Translations under genes and position numbers: made by a program | Shown: positions 52,043 to 60,819 of the stretch, piece by piece | How the letters are laid out: every line of letters begins with the position of its first letter | Numbering within the stretch: the stretch's first letter is position 1 | Assembly: GCA_029667085.1 (NCBI GenBank) | Contig: JARUHJ010000009.1 | Coordinates: forward strand, 1-64,000 | DNA length: 64,000 bases | From: Deltaproteobacteria bacterium IMCC39524 | GTDB taxonomy: Bacteria; Desulfobacterota; Desulfuromonadia; Desulfuromonadales; BM103 | Direction: 5' to 3' | Notes under the pieces: model-generated | Seen by the model: only the letters and a program-made list of their open reading frames with translations | The model's database searches: none | What the model was told of the DNA's origin: nothing

Positions 52043-53302
52043 TCAAGCGTCATGAATTTCATGGATCAGGCGACTCTCCAGCCCGTCCAGATCAACCTCT
52101 TCCTGGCTGCTCTCATCCATGTTGCGCAGTTGCGCAACCCCACGTTCGAGCTCGTCTTCTCCGAGGATGAGGACCCGGCGGGTTTTCATCTTGTCGGCGC
52201 GGCGTAGCTGGGCTTTCAGGCTCTTTCCGGTATATTCCATCTCAACCAGCACACCTTCGCGCTGCAGACGGGTCAGCATGGCAAAGCCGGCCCTGGTCGC
52301 CATCTCGCCGAGGGTCGCAATAAAGAGCTCAGGCCGGGGCGGTTCGATGCTTTGCTCACCAAGCATCAGGGCCAGCCGTTCCAGACCAATGGCGAAGCCG
52401 ATACCCGGTAACTCCGGGCCGCCAAGGTCTTTGATCAAGCCATCGTAGCGGCCGCCGGCGGCAACAGCATTCTGTGAACCGAGACTGCCGGTCACCATCT
52501 CAAAGGTGGTTTTGGTGTAGTAGTCAAGACCGCGTACCATGCGTGGGTTCACCGTGTAGTTGACTGACAGGGCATCGAGGTGCTCTTTAACCTGACCGAA
52601 GTGAGTCTCGCAACCGATGCAGAGGTTGTCAAGCATGGCCGGTGCGTCAACAGTTGCTTCCTTGCATCCGGGCACTTTGCAGTCAAGAACGCGCAGCGGG
52701 TTCGTGGTGTAGCGTCGCTGGCAGTCGGCGCAGAGTGATTCAATGTGCTGCTCCAGGAAGCTGATCAGAGCATCGCGGTAGCTTGGACGGCATTCCGGAC
52801 AGCCAAGGGAGTTGATCTGCAGGACCACATCGGGAATTTTCGTGGTCTGAAAGTAGTGGCTGAGCATGGCCAGGACCTGGGCGTCGATCTTGGGATCGTC
52901 GACACCGATGACTTCTGCCCCGATCTGATGAAATTGCCGGTAACGGCCTTTCTGAGGACGCTCGTGGCGGAACATAGGGCCTATATAGTAGAGTTTCGAG
53001 ACCGGATCCTGGGCATACATCTTGTGTTGAATGAAGGAGCGCATCACAGGAGCTGTTCCTTCCGGACGCAGGGTCATCGAGGTGCCGCCCTTGTCGCTGA
53101 AAGTGTACATCTCCTTTTCAACGATGTCGGTCGTCTCGCCGATAGAACGGCAGAAGAGCTCGGTTTTTTCGACGACCGGAACGCGGATTTCACGGTAACC
53201 GAAGGCTCCGAAAACCTTGCGGGCCTGCTCTTCGAGGTGCTGCCAGGTTTCAACGTCGCCGGGAAGAATGTCGTTCATACCTTTAATGCCTGTAATACTC
53301 AT
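52043..53302 (-). CDS. hisS: Histidyl-tRNA synthetase
   Basis: A 419-residue class II enzyme with MNDILPGD at the start, motif 2 region MFRHERPQKGRYRQFHQIG, the histidine loops (RGLDYYTKTTFE) and GFAIGLERLALML near the end. It lies next to the pseudogene and Hypr-type GGDEF gene, an order that I recall from Geobacter genomes. Confidence 0.95.
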   Translation of the reverse strand: MSITGIKGMNDILPGDVETWQHLEEQARKVFGAFGYREIRVPVVEKTELFCRSIGETTDIVEKEMYTFSDKGGTSMTLRPEGTAPVMRSFIQHKMYAQDPVSKLYYIGPMFRHERPQKGRYRQFHQIGAEVIGVDDPKIDAQVLAMLSHYFQTTKIPDVVLQINSLGCPECRPSYRDALISFLEQHIESLCADCQRRYTTNPLRVLDCKVPGCKEATVDAPAMLDNLCIGCETHFGQVKEHLDALSVNYTVNPRMVRGLDYYTKTTFEMVTGSLGSQNAVAAGGRYDGLIKDLGGPELPGIGFAIGLERLALMLGEQSIEPPRPELFIATLGEMATRAGFAMLTRLQREGVLVEMEYTGKSLKAQLRRADKMKTRRVLILGEDELERGVAQLRNMDESSQEEVDLDGLESRLIHEIHDA

Positions 53303-53337
53303 GGATAAATGCTCCGATAGCTAATTTGAACAGGTAT

Positions 53338-53452
53338 ATAGCGTAATGCAAAGGCGCAAAGAATACATAGAAAGCCGCAAGGTTGAATAACAAAGAAAAA
53401 GGTTTCCTTCGCGTCTTGTTTATTACTTTGCGTCTTTGCGTTAAATGCCATT
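53338..53452. repeat. Interspersed palindromic repeat of the GCGCAAAG type, copy 3
   Basis: AATGCAAAGGCGCAAAGAA (53344-53362) is mirrored near 53430 by ACTTTGCGTCTTTGCGTTAA, forming a long stem over about 100 bases. Similar in style to copies at 5,540, 18,235 and 58,990 though with different wording of the units. Confidence 0.7.
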
Positions 53453-53541
53453 TTTTAAGTCAGGCAATTTTACGCGTAGGTTTTTTTACTCGTTCTCACG
53501 CAGTCCGTCAAGCCGGTTAACCTCGAACACGGTGTTTTTCC

Positions 53542-53893
53542 CTATTGATCTGTGAACGGTTCGAGTTGTGTCACATGGACCGCACTGGCAACGATCCGGT
53601 CGCTGTTCTCAGAAAGCAGGACCTCGCCCGGTTGGGTAATGTCCTGCATGCGGCGGCAATATTGACCTCGTCAGCAAACACCGTATTGTCTATTTTGGTT
53701 GACGAACCGATGTTGTCGGCGATGACGGGACCTGCATTAATCCCTAGGCCCATCGGCAGGGTCTTTTGGTGCGTTCGATGATCTCTAGGGAAACAGTTTA
53801 GGATTGACTGGCTTCGTTGGTCTGGAAGCAGTCCGGCAGGATGATGAAGAGTAAGCCGCCCAGGGCCAAGGCAACCAGGGTGCAAGAGATCAT
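53542..53893 (-). pseudogene. Decayed membrane-type class III nucleotide cyclase
   Basis: In three frames on the minus strand the remains of one gene are readable. It begins with ATG overlapping the stop of the upstream GGDEF gene (ATGA) and a membrane span (LVALALGGLLFIILPD), then a stop. Next come LEIIERTKR, then the cyclase segment MGLGINAGPVIADNIGSSTK with TVFADEVNIAA, and after another frameshift MQDITQPGEVLLSENSDR to a TAG. The segments match the C-terminal half of adenylate/guanylate cyclases (GIGINTGPVxxGNIGS, GDxVNxAARLQ). The N-terminal half of the cyclase domain is missing. Confidence 0.75.
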
Positions 53894-55263
53894 GTCTTGC
53901 CAAGCTCCGAAGCGTTCCGGACTATGTTACGGTCGTTTTTGCCGAGATACATCGCTTTGTCGGCCAGATCGATCATCTCTTCCAAAACCGTTGCGTGAAT
54001 TGGGTAAGTTGCATGACCTACGGTTGCCGTCAGGCGACCGGTATTGTCATGGCCGGTTGAAAAATTGAACTCGGCAATGGTGGACCGGATTCGTTCTGCA
54101 ACGATTTTGGCGCCACGTGTGTCAGTCTCTACAAGGAGTGCGGTGAATTCATCACCACCGTATCGAAAGAGCATGTCGGCATCACGGACACATTCACGTA
54201 ACAATTCACCGACCTGGCGCAACACGCCGCTGCCGACCATGTGGCCATGTTCGTCGTTGATACTCTTGAACAGGTCAAGATCGATAAAAGCCAGTGAAAA
54301 TTCCAGGCCGTAACGTTCTGAACGGCGGATTTCCTGTTCGAGAGCTATATGCAGGTAGCGGTGGTTGTATAGTCCGGTCAGATCGTCGGTGTAAATCAGC
54401 TCCCGGGCGCCTTGATATTGGCAGGCGTTGCTAAAGCCAAGGGAGACCTGTTCGGCGAGAAAGTTCAGATTCTGCTGCGAGTCTGATTTCGGAAGGTCGG
54501 AGTCGTTCGGGTTGCAAAGGACCACAGCGCCATGTTCCTGGTTCTCTGCCGTCATGGGGAAGATCCAGAAAGACTTCAAGGCCTCGTCGCTCCCGGCGAC
54601 CTCGGGGATGTCTTCTCTCTGCAGGAGGGTGGGTGCTTCCATCGCCCTGGTTTTCTCGAGCAGTTGTTCCGCCAGCTTCTTTGCTTCGTCCTCGTCGAAC
54701 CCTTTCGCTTTAAGATGGCTGATGCCGCTCTGGGTGGCAAGGTAGGCCAGGCCCAGGCCCTGTCCTGTTTCATTCAGCAGGGTGCTCAGCGATTCTTGAA
54801 AGAGATTGTCGATATTCAGGAGGCCGGAGAGATGTTGGCCTTTTTGGTAGAGACGGATCTGGCTATGCAGCAGGCTGTTCTCTGCAATCAGACGACGCTG
54901 CTCAAAGCAGATTTTGACGGTGTGACGCAGTTGTTCAGGATTGCATGGCTTGATGAGATAATCTCGAGCCCCGCCTTTCAACGCCTGAATCGCGGTTTCT
55001 ACTGTGGCATTTCCAGTGGCTAGGATGATATCCGGGGCTGGATCGAAAGAGCGTGTGCGGCGGATCAATTCCAGACCGCAAATTTCGGGCATGACCATGT
55101 CGGTCAGGATGATATCGACTTTTGTCCGTGACAGATAGTCGAGAGCTTCTTTGCCGGAGCCAACAGACTCGATACTGTAAAGGTCGCCCTCCGAGAGGAT
55201 CTCGGTGAAGAGGCGACGGAAAAAAACTTCATCATCTACAATCAGAATCTTTGGCTTTGGCAT
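53890..55263 (-). CDS. gacA: REC-GAF-GGDEF protein, Hypr-type (predicted cGAMP synthase)
   Basis: A 457-residue response regulator: REC domain (1-120, phospho-acceptor D55 in LTDMVMPE), GAF-like middle (140-285) and GGDEF (290-450) with GGDEF at 369-373 and an intact inhibitory RxxD (R360-D363). In the guanine-recognition loop GHMVGSGVL it has S345 where canonical enzymes have Asp (PleD D344); this Asp-to-Ser change is the known mark of Hypr cyclases that make 3',3'-cGAMP, such as Geobacter GacA. Neighbouring hisS fits that family. The symbol rests on motif and context, not on a database match. Confidence 0.82.
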   Translation of the reverse strand: MPKPKILIVDDEVFFRRLFTEILSEGDLYSIESVGSGKEALDYLSRTKVDIILTDMVMPEICGLELIRRTRSFDPAPDIILATGNATVETAIQALKGGARDYLIKPCNPEQLRHTVKICFEQRRLIAENSLLHSQIRLYQKGQHLSGLLNIDNLFQESLSTLLNETGQGLGLAYLATQSGISHLKAKGFDEDEAKKLAEQLLEKTRAMEAPTLLQREDIPEVAGSDEALKSFWIFPMTAENQEHGAVVLCNPNDSDLPKSDSQQNLNFLAEQVSLGFSNACQYQGARELIYTDDLTGLYNHRYLHIALEQEIRRSERYGLEFSLAFIDLDLFKSINDEHGHMVGSGVLRQVGELLRECVRDADMLFRYGGDEFTALLVETDTRGAKIVAERIRSTIAEFNFSTGHDNTGRLTATVGHATYPIHATVLEEMIDLADKAMYLGKNDRNIVRNASELGKT

Positions 55264-55316
55264 GCTTTAGTCCTTCTTCGATTAGCTTTTCAAACTAGCA
55301 AACTCCTTGAAATGAG

Positions 55317-57692
55317 TCAATTATTATCCCTGCCCCGATCATCCTCTTTTACAGTTGTGCCGTGCCAGCGATCATTGACAACCCTGAATTGCAGCATCCC
55401 CTGTGTGTCAGTTCTGAAGACATCAACCTGCTGGCTGTCGCAGGCCTCCAGTGTCTGTTGATGCGGGAAACCATAAGGGTTGCCGCGTCCGGCCGAGACA
55501 AAAACCGCTGTAGGCTTTAACCACTCCAGGTAGCGTAATGGTTCTGCGTGACGGCTGCCGTGGTGCGACATTTTCAAAAGAGTGACTTGGCCAGGCAGTC
55601 CAGCTTCAACAAGTTGTGAAAGGCCTGCGCCGAAGAGGTCTGCAGTCAGTAAGGCTCCTAGACCATGGCTGCCTGCGAAAACGGCAATAGAGCGTTCGTT
55701 TTTGTCACGTGACCTCTGTGCCGGGGCAAAGAGGCTGAACCCCCTATGCCCGTCATTAATCAGGTGAGTCCATCCTTTGTGGATACGTTCTATCGGCACC
55801 TCTTTTTCGTGAAGCGCCTGTTGCAATTCCGGCTCAAGGTCTTCGACCTTTGCGGCCAGATAAAATTTTGCGACCGGGAAACGTCGGATGATGTAGATCA
55901 GCCCCGAGGTGTGGTCTGGATGATTATGCGTAAGAATGACCCCAGCCAATTGCCTGACGCCCATTCGGCCAAGGGCAGGGCCGACCAGCTGCTCTCCGGG
56001 GTCGATTGACGACCCAGGCAGACCGCCACCGTCCACCAGGTAGTGAGAACCTGCGAGCGAGACAAGGGTCGCGTCACCCTGGCCGACACTGATCGCAGTG
56101 ACCTGCAACCCGGCAATCTGTGGTTGTGTTATCCAGGCTGTTGACACGGTTGCCAGGAGAAGAGTGCTGCGGGCCAGCCAGTGTCCTCTTTGTCTTCCGA
56201 AGGGCAGGCAGATCATCAATAGGCCGACCAGCATAATCAGGCTGGAGAAGGTTAGGTAGCAGGGCTTTGCCGATAACCCGGGCCATTGGCTGATGGTGGT
56301 GACGATCTTTATCGCCAACGTTACCAGCTTGGATGCTACCAACAGGCCGGCGTCAGCGAGAAAGTTTGAGAAGGGCAAAGTCGCCAGACTGAGCAAGCCC
56401 AGTGGTACGGCTCCCCAGGCAATTAACGGAATGGCGAAGAGGTTGGTCAATAACCCGGCAGGGCTGAACTGATGGAAATGCCACAAGCTTGCGGGGGCGG
56501 TCGCAAGGGTCGCAGCGATCGTTGTCATGACCAGCGTTAATGGCCAGCGCAGCCGCTTGGCATAATCTTCTGTTTTTCTCTGCCAGTGGGGCAGCCAGAT
56601 GAGGATTCCCGCGACCCCTGAAAATGAGAGTTGAAAGCCTGGTTGAAAGAGCGCCAGGGGGTTGCATAGCAGCAAGCAGAAGGCCACTGTTGCCAGAAGG
56701 ATACAGGGACTTGTGCGCCGACCCCTGGCAAAGAGCAAGGCGACTATGGTTGCCATCAGAAAAGCGCGTTGAGTCGCCCAGGCGTTGCCTGTCAGAAGCA
56801 GGTAGACGGCAAGAGGAACGATCAGCAAAACCGGAACAATTTTCTGGGGTGGGCACCAGAGCACCAGACGTTGACTGCGTGTGTAAAGCCATTTGCCAAG
56901 TTGGTATAAGAGCAGGGCCAGAAGACCGAAGTGGAGTCCGGAAATTGCGAACAGATGCGCGACACCGCTACTGGAGAGGAGTTGGCGCTGTTCGACGCTG
57001 ATTCCTCCCCGCCAGCCAAGCAGGAGCGACTGCAGCAACCCTGCAGCGTCGTTCGGCACGACCTCTTCGATATGCATTGCAAGGCTATGGCGCCAGTTCT
57101 CCAGAAAAGAGTCCTCTGCTGCGGGATGATTGACCAGAACCGTCAGATCCTCAGCACGATTAAGAAAGGAGGTGACGTAGATACCGCGCGCTGCAAGATA
57201 GAGAGGATAGTTGAACTCTCCCGGGTTGCCGAAACGCGATGGTTGCCGCAATGTCGATCGCCATCGAATAATCTGTCCGGGGCGGGCCTGCAATTCGCCG
57301 CCTTTAATGTAGAGAAGGAGCTTGCCGGTCACCCTGGCTGCCGTTCTGCCCTTCATAACCTGCTGGACGTCTGTCAACAGGCGATATCCTCCGTTAGCCC
57401 TTTTCTCAGAAGTGAGAACCTTGCCTTCTATGATTGCCGCAGGTTTTTCGGCAAATTGGCTGATATGGTTGTGGACGACAGGAGCTTTAAGGGCCAGAGA
57501 GGCCTGTATGAATCCGCCAAGGCAGAGCAGGATCGTAACGGGGAGCCAACCCCATCTTGAACGACGGAGAGGCGCCCATGCCAGGAACAAGAGTCCTGAA
57601 GCAAAGGCGCAACCGGTTGAGTCCCAAGGTGCAATGATGCACGTCAAGGCGATGCCGGTCGCATATGCGGCCAGCAACACTACGACAGTCAA
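55317..57692 (-). CDS. comEC: DNA uptake channel ComEC/Rec2
   Basis: A 791-residue protein with an N-terminal OB-like DUF4131 region, the central multi-span Competence domain (QRQLLSSSGVAHLFAISGLHFGLLAL) and a C-terminal metallo-beta-lactamase-like domain with VDGGGLPGS and LTHNHPDHTSGL, carrying the metal-site histidines. ComEC brings single-stranded DNA through the inner membrane in natural transformation. Full length, so potentially functional. Other competence genes are not in the window. Confidence 0.92.
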   Translation of the reverse strand: MTVVVLLAAYATGIALTCIIAPWDSTGCAFASGLLFLAWAPLRRSRWGWLPVTILLCLGGFIQASLALKAPVVHNHISQFAEKPAAIIEGKVLTSEKRANGGYRLLTDVQQVMKGRTAARVTGKLLLYIKGGELQARPGQIIRWRSTLRQPSRFGNPGEFNYPLYLAARGIYVTSFLNRAEDLTVLVNHPAAEDSFLENWRHSLAMHIEEVVPNDAAGLLQSLLLGWRGGISVEQRQLLSSSGVAHLFAISGLHFGLLALLLYQLGKWLYTRSQRLVLWCPPQKIVPVLLIVPLAVYLLLTGNAWATQRAFLMATIVALLFARGRRTSPCILLATVAFCLLLCNPLALFQPGFQLSFSGVAGILIWLPHWQRKTEDYAKRLRWPLTLVMTTIAATLATAPASLWHFHQFSPAGLLTNLFAIPLIAWGAVPLGLLSLATLPFSNFLADAGLLVASKLVTLAIKIVTTISQWPGLSAKPCYLTFSSLIMLVGLLMICLPFGRQRGHWLARSTLLLATVSTAWITQPQIAGLQVTAISVGQGDATLVSLAGSHYLVDGGGLPGSSIDPGEQLVGPALGRMGVRQLAGVILTHNHPDHTSGLIYIIRRFPVAKFYLAAKVEDLEPELQQALHEKEVPIERIHKGWTHLINDGHRGFSLFAPAQRSRDKNERSIAVFAGSHGLGALLTADLFGAGLSQLVEAGLPGQVTLLKMSHHGSRHAEPLRYLEWLKPTAVFVSAGRGNPYGFPHQQTLEACDSQQVDVFRTDTQGMLQFRVVNDRWHGTTVKEDDRGRDNN

Positions 57693-57695
57693 GAC

Positions 57696-58841
57696 TTAAC
57701 GCTCGACGCCGAATGCTGCCAGAAGTGTCGCGAGGAAGTCGAGATCCCTTGCCTCGGGTTTTTCTTTCTGCTCAAAATCGAAAAGGGTGTTGGCACGAGT
57801 GGCGTCGATTTGACGGCCCGTCAGGCGGAGTTGATCAACACCTCCGCCGGGGGGGAGCTGTAAAATGATCTGGCTCTCGCCGGCGAAGAGGAAGAGCGAT
57901 TTGAAGGTGACGTTGTCCAGATAGGGTTTTGCTTCGAGGAGCAGCTTCTGATGGTCGCCGATTGAGATATGGATCGGACTCCCCGTGGCGCGCAGGGAGA
58001 GGTCGAAGAAACCACTCTCCTTGAGGCTTGTCGGGAAACGGACCTCAGCTGGAAGAGGCCCGGCTCTCAGCCACTTGCCACCACTTGGCTGGCCGAGATG
58101 AGGGATGCTGACGACCTTGACATCATTTTGTTGCAGATCTTCTGCCTCGATAACCAGAGGGGCGGGGTCTTCTGGAAAAAGGTCTGCAAGTTGCCAGACC
58201 TGTAAGAGTGTGGTTTGCAGCACCTGCCAGCTCAAAGGTTCGTCAGGTTGCCAGCCACCATCAGGGGTGATGGCCCCCAGATTCGGCGCATTCAGGGAGA
58301 TATAGTCGATAGAGCCATTTGCAGGTAAGGTGACAAGGATCTCCTGTGCCCCGCTTTGCAACTCAAAGCGACCCACAGTCACTTCTGTAAATGTGTTCTC
58401 AGCATCAGCAGGGACCTGCTCTTCCGCAATGACAAAGAGGTGGCCTTCCTGGCGAAGGTGAGCTTTTACCAGGTACTCGCCGCTGATAGGCAGGGTGAAT
58501 CTCAAGTGTACTAAGGTCGGCTCTTGTGCGCCATTAAGCCAACCCTTGCCACTGAAAGCACCGAAGTTTTGAAACGACATGATTGAGACATTGTCTTCGT
58601 CTTTTGAGAAGATGTCTTCTGCTTCAAAGCGAAGCTCTCTGTTGCCGGTCAGAATGTTGATGTAGTCGGGGTCCTGCGGTTCGTCCGGAAGGCCATATGA
58701 CCATCCTGAAGCATCGACCAGGGTGATCATCCAGTCTCGCTGGGTCAGCTCCTGGGCGTATCCGGGCAAGGCCGTAAAGATCAGGAAAAGAATGAAAAAG
58801 AAGTGGCGTGCTAAAGCTCTCATAGCTCCGTATCGTTGCAT
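57696..58841 (-). CDS. Exported protein with two CBM6/35-like domains
   Basis: A 381-residue exported protein (signal peptide ending LPGYAQELT). Two homologous beta-sandwich modules can be seen: ELRFEAEDIF followed by FGAFSGKGWLNG, and PLVIEAEDLQ followed by LGQPSGGKWLRAG. The EAE motif and the Gly-Lys-Trp segment are the marks of CBM6/CBM35-type carbohydrate-binding modules. No catalytic domain is visible. It lies 3 bases from comEC on the same strand. The ATG at 58841 follows GGAGGG by ten bases; a longer TTG frame is rejected. Confidence 0.7.
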   Translation of the reverse strand: MQRYGAMRALARHFFFILFLIFTALPGYAQELTQRDWMITLVDASGWSYGLPDEPQDPDYINILTGNRELRFEAEDIFSKDEDNVSIMSFQNFGAFSGKGWLNGAQEPTLVHLRFTLPISGEYLVKAHLRQEGHLFVIAEEQVPADAENTFTEVTVGRFELQSGAQEILVTLPANGSIDYISLNAPNLGAITPDGGWQPDEPLSWQVLQTTLLQVWQLADLFPEDPAPLVIEAEDLQQNDVKVVSIPHLGQPSGGKWLRAGPLPAEVRFPTSLKESGFFDLSLRATGSPIHISIGDHQKLLLEAKPYLDNVTFKSLFLFAGESQIILQLPPGGGVDQLRLTGRQIDATRANTLFDFEQKEKPEARDLDFLATLLAAFGVER

Positions 58842-58989
58842 GATGAGTGGTCCCTCCAAGTTAAAATTACATTAAATTTCGATAACAGTTTTCAACTTAT
58901 CACAGCATGTCAAACTTGGAAAGTCTCTCTGGTTTGATGTCTTGTAATAAGGTCAAATTGCTCCGCGAAGCTGGCTTTGTAAATAGTGT

Positions 58990-59130
58990 CTCTCTTTAAC
59001 GACCCGTTCGCTTCTCTCGCTCAAGTCACAGAGTGCACGGGGAAAGCATAGAGAGTCTTTGTTCGCCTTCGCGCTCTCTGTGTCTTTGTGGTGGAAGATG
59101 GTTGAGTGGTCTCGCTTTTTTGCTTACTGA
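58990..59130. repeat. Interspersed palindromic repeat, copy 4
   Basis: GACCCGTTCGCTTCTCTCG, CAAGTCACAGAGTG, GGAAAGCATAGAGAGTC and GGTGGAAGATGGTTGAGTGG repeat the blocks of the copy at 18,235 in the same order with about 75-80 percent visible identity. The middle can fold as a hairpin (AAGTCACAGAG with CTCTGTGTCTT). It fills most of the 550-base gap between the CBM-like gene and cheY. Confidence 0.75.
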
Positions 59131-59395
59131 TAACTCCTACGTTTGCCGCCAGGGGATTCATTGTTGTTGTGGTGGACGAGATGGTGCCAGAGAGAGTCTG
59201 GGGCGTCAGGGAGCTCGCGCCGGGTTCCCTCTCGTTTTTTTTCACTGTCGTAAAGTTTGATTAGAGTGATGGTCTCCCAAGAGTTTTAATCAGTTAATAT
59301 TGTCTTATCTCCTCCAGGTGTTGTAGTATATTCAACCTTTGTTGCTCTCCCGGTGAGTGCCGCAGGAATTGAAATCGTACAATTAAGGAGCCGTG

Positions 59396-59764
59396 ATGGC
59401 AAAATGTATTCTGATTGTAGATGACTCTGAAACCGTTCGTCAGGTACTGAAACTGGCGCTGGGAAATGCCGGCTACCAGGTTGTTGAGGCAGAGGATGGT
59501 TTTGATGCCCTGACCAAGCTTTCCGGTGCCCAGATCGACATGCTGATCACGGACCTGAATATGCCCAACATGGATGGCCTTGAATTGATCAAGAAGGTTC
59601 GTGAAGAGGGCAAGCACCGATTCACGCCGATCGTTATGCTGACCACCGAATCATCTGAAGAAAAAAAGAAGGCCGGTCGTGAAGCTGGAGCCTCTGGCTG
59701 GATAGTTAAACCGTTCAAGCCGGAACAATTGCTGAAAGTTGTCAAAATGGTGCTTGGCGAGTAG
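59396..59764 (+). CDS. CheY-type single-domain response regulator
   Basis: A 122-residue receiver domain with the acidic pair DD (LIVDDSE), the phospho-acceptor in LITDLNMPNMDGLEL and the lysine in IVKPFKPEQ. It has no output domain, as in CheY. Adjacent to a cheR gene, so a chemotaxis-like or other sensory module is likely. ATG at 59396 is five bases after AAGGAG; a GTG one codon earlier is possible. Confidence 0.9.
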   Translation: MAKCILIVDDSETVRQVLKLALGNAGYQVVEAEDGFDALTKLSGAQIDMLITDLNMPNMDGLELIKKVREEGKHRFTPIVMLTTESSEEKKKAGREAGASGWIVKPFKPEQLLKVVKMVLGE

Positions 59765-59796
59765 CTCTTTCCTCCTACAACGTGTAGTTGGGGCTT

Positions 59797-60705
59797 ATGT
59801 CAGAAGTAGATAAGACTGGAATTAAGAAAAATGAAGGGGTGTCGACCGTTGCACCGGCTCTGAAAAGATTCGATGCGCGCCTGACGGATCGTGATTTCGA
59901 GCGCTTCAGTAAACTTGTCTACGATCATTGTGGTATCAAGCTCCCTTCTCATAAGCGCAGTATGCTGGAAGCCCGCCTGCGCAAACGCCTGCGTGCACAT
60001 ACCCTTGCTTCCTTTGAAGAGTATGCTGAATTGATTTTTTCCAAGGATGAACCAACGGAAGAGCTCATCAAGCTAATCGACGTTGTGACCACCAACAAAA
60101 CAGATTTTTTCCGTGAACCTGCCCATTTTGATTACCTGATCCAATCAGCGTTGCCATTCCTGATCGAAACTTTTGGTGCTGGCATCAATAAGCCTTTAAG
60201 CCTCTGGAGTGCCGGTTGCTCCACCGGCAAGGAGCCTTACACCCTTGCCATGGTCCTCAAGGAATTCCAGCTTGAACGGCCGGACTTCCGCTTTGATATC
60301 CTCGGCACCGATATCTGCACAGAGGTCCTCGAAAAATCCGTACAGGGGATTTACGCTGAGGTCAAGGCTGCCCCCATCCCTGAAAAGCTGAAGAAAAAAT
60401 ATCTGCTCAGATCCAAGGACCCCGAAAACCGCATGGTCCGCATTGTCCCGGAATTACGTTCCCTTGCGCGTTTTCGTCGACTGAATTTTATGGATGATGA
60501 TTTTGGCTTCCGTGAGCCGTTTGATATCATTTTTTGCAGGAACGTCATTATTTACTTCGATCGGCCTACCCAGGAAAGGTTGTTGTCAAAGCTGGTCGAT
60601 AACCTGGAGTCAGGACGATACATCTTTCTTGGTCATTCTGAGACTTTGCTGGGCCTGAACCTGCCGCTTAAGCAGATGGCTCCTTCGGTCTACAGGAAGA
60701 TCTGA
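59797..60705 (+). CDS. cheR: CheR-type methyltransferase
   Basis: A 302-residue protein with the CheR N-terminal helical domain (about residues 20-80) and the SAM-binding domain with LWSAGCSTGKEPYTLAM, DIICRNV-like FDIIFCRNVIIYF and SGRYIFLGHSETL. It methylates glutamates of chemoreceptors. A weak ribosome binding site precedes the ATG. No chemoreceptor, CheA or CheB is in the window. CheY upstream and the extracellular sensory genes downstream suggest a shared pathway. Confidence 0.92.
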   Translation: MSEVDKTGIKKNEGVSTVAPALKRFDARLTDRDFERFSKLVYDHCGIKLPSHKRSMLEARLRKRLRAHTLASFEEYAELIFSKDEPTEELIKLIDVVTTNKTDFFREPAHFDYLIQSALPFLIETFGAGINKPLSLWSAGCSTGKEPYTLAMVLKEFQLERPDFRFDILGTDICTEVLEKSVQGIYAEVKAAPIPEKLKKKYLLRSKDPENRMVRIVPELRSLARFRRLNFMDDDFGFREPFDIIFCRNVIIYFDRPTQERLLSKLVDNLESGRYIFLGHSETLLGLNLPLKQMAPSVYRKI

Positions 60706-60819
60706 GTTTTCCAACACCCCGTCCCTAAAGAGAGCGGGTTATGCTTTTTCTTAAATGAACGGCCTACGAAACTGGTGTTCTTTACGGTAAGTCACTTTCT
60801 GAATGGGGAAAACTGTGCA

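Noticed and set aside
56624-57560. Plus-strand frames antisense to comEC
   Set aside because: They mirror the ComEC frame and have no start signals.
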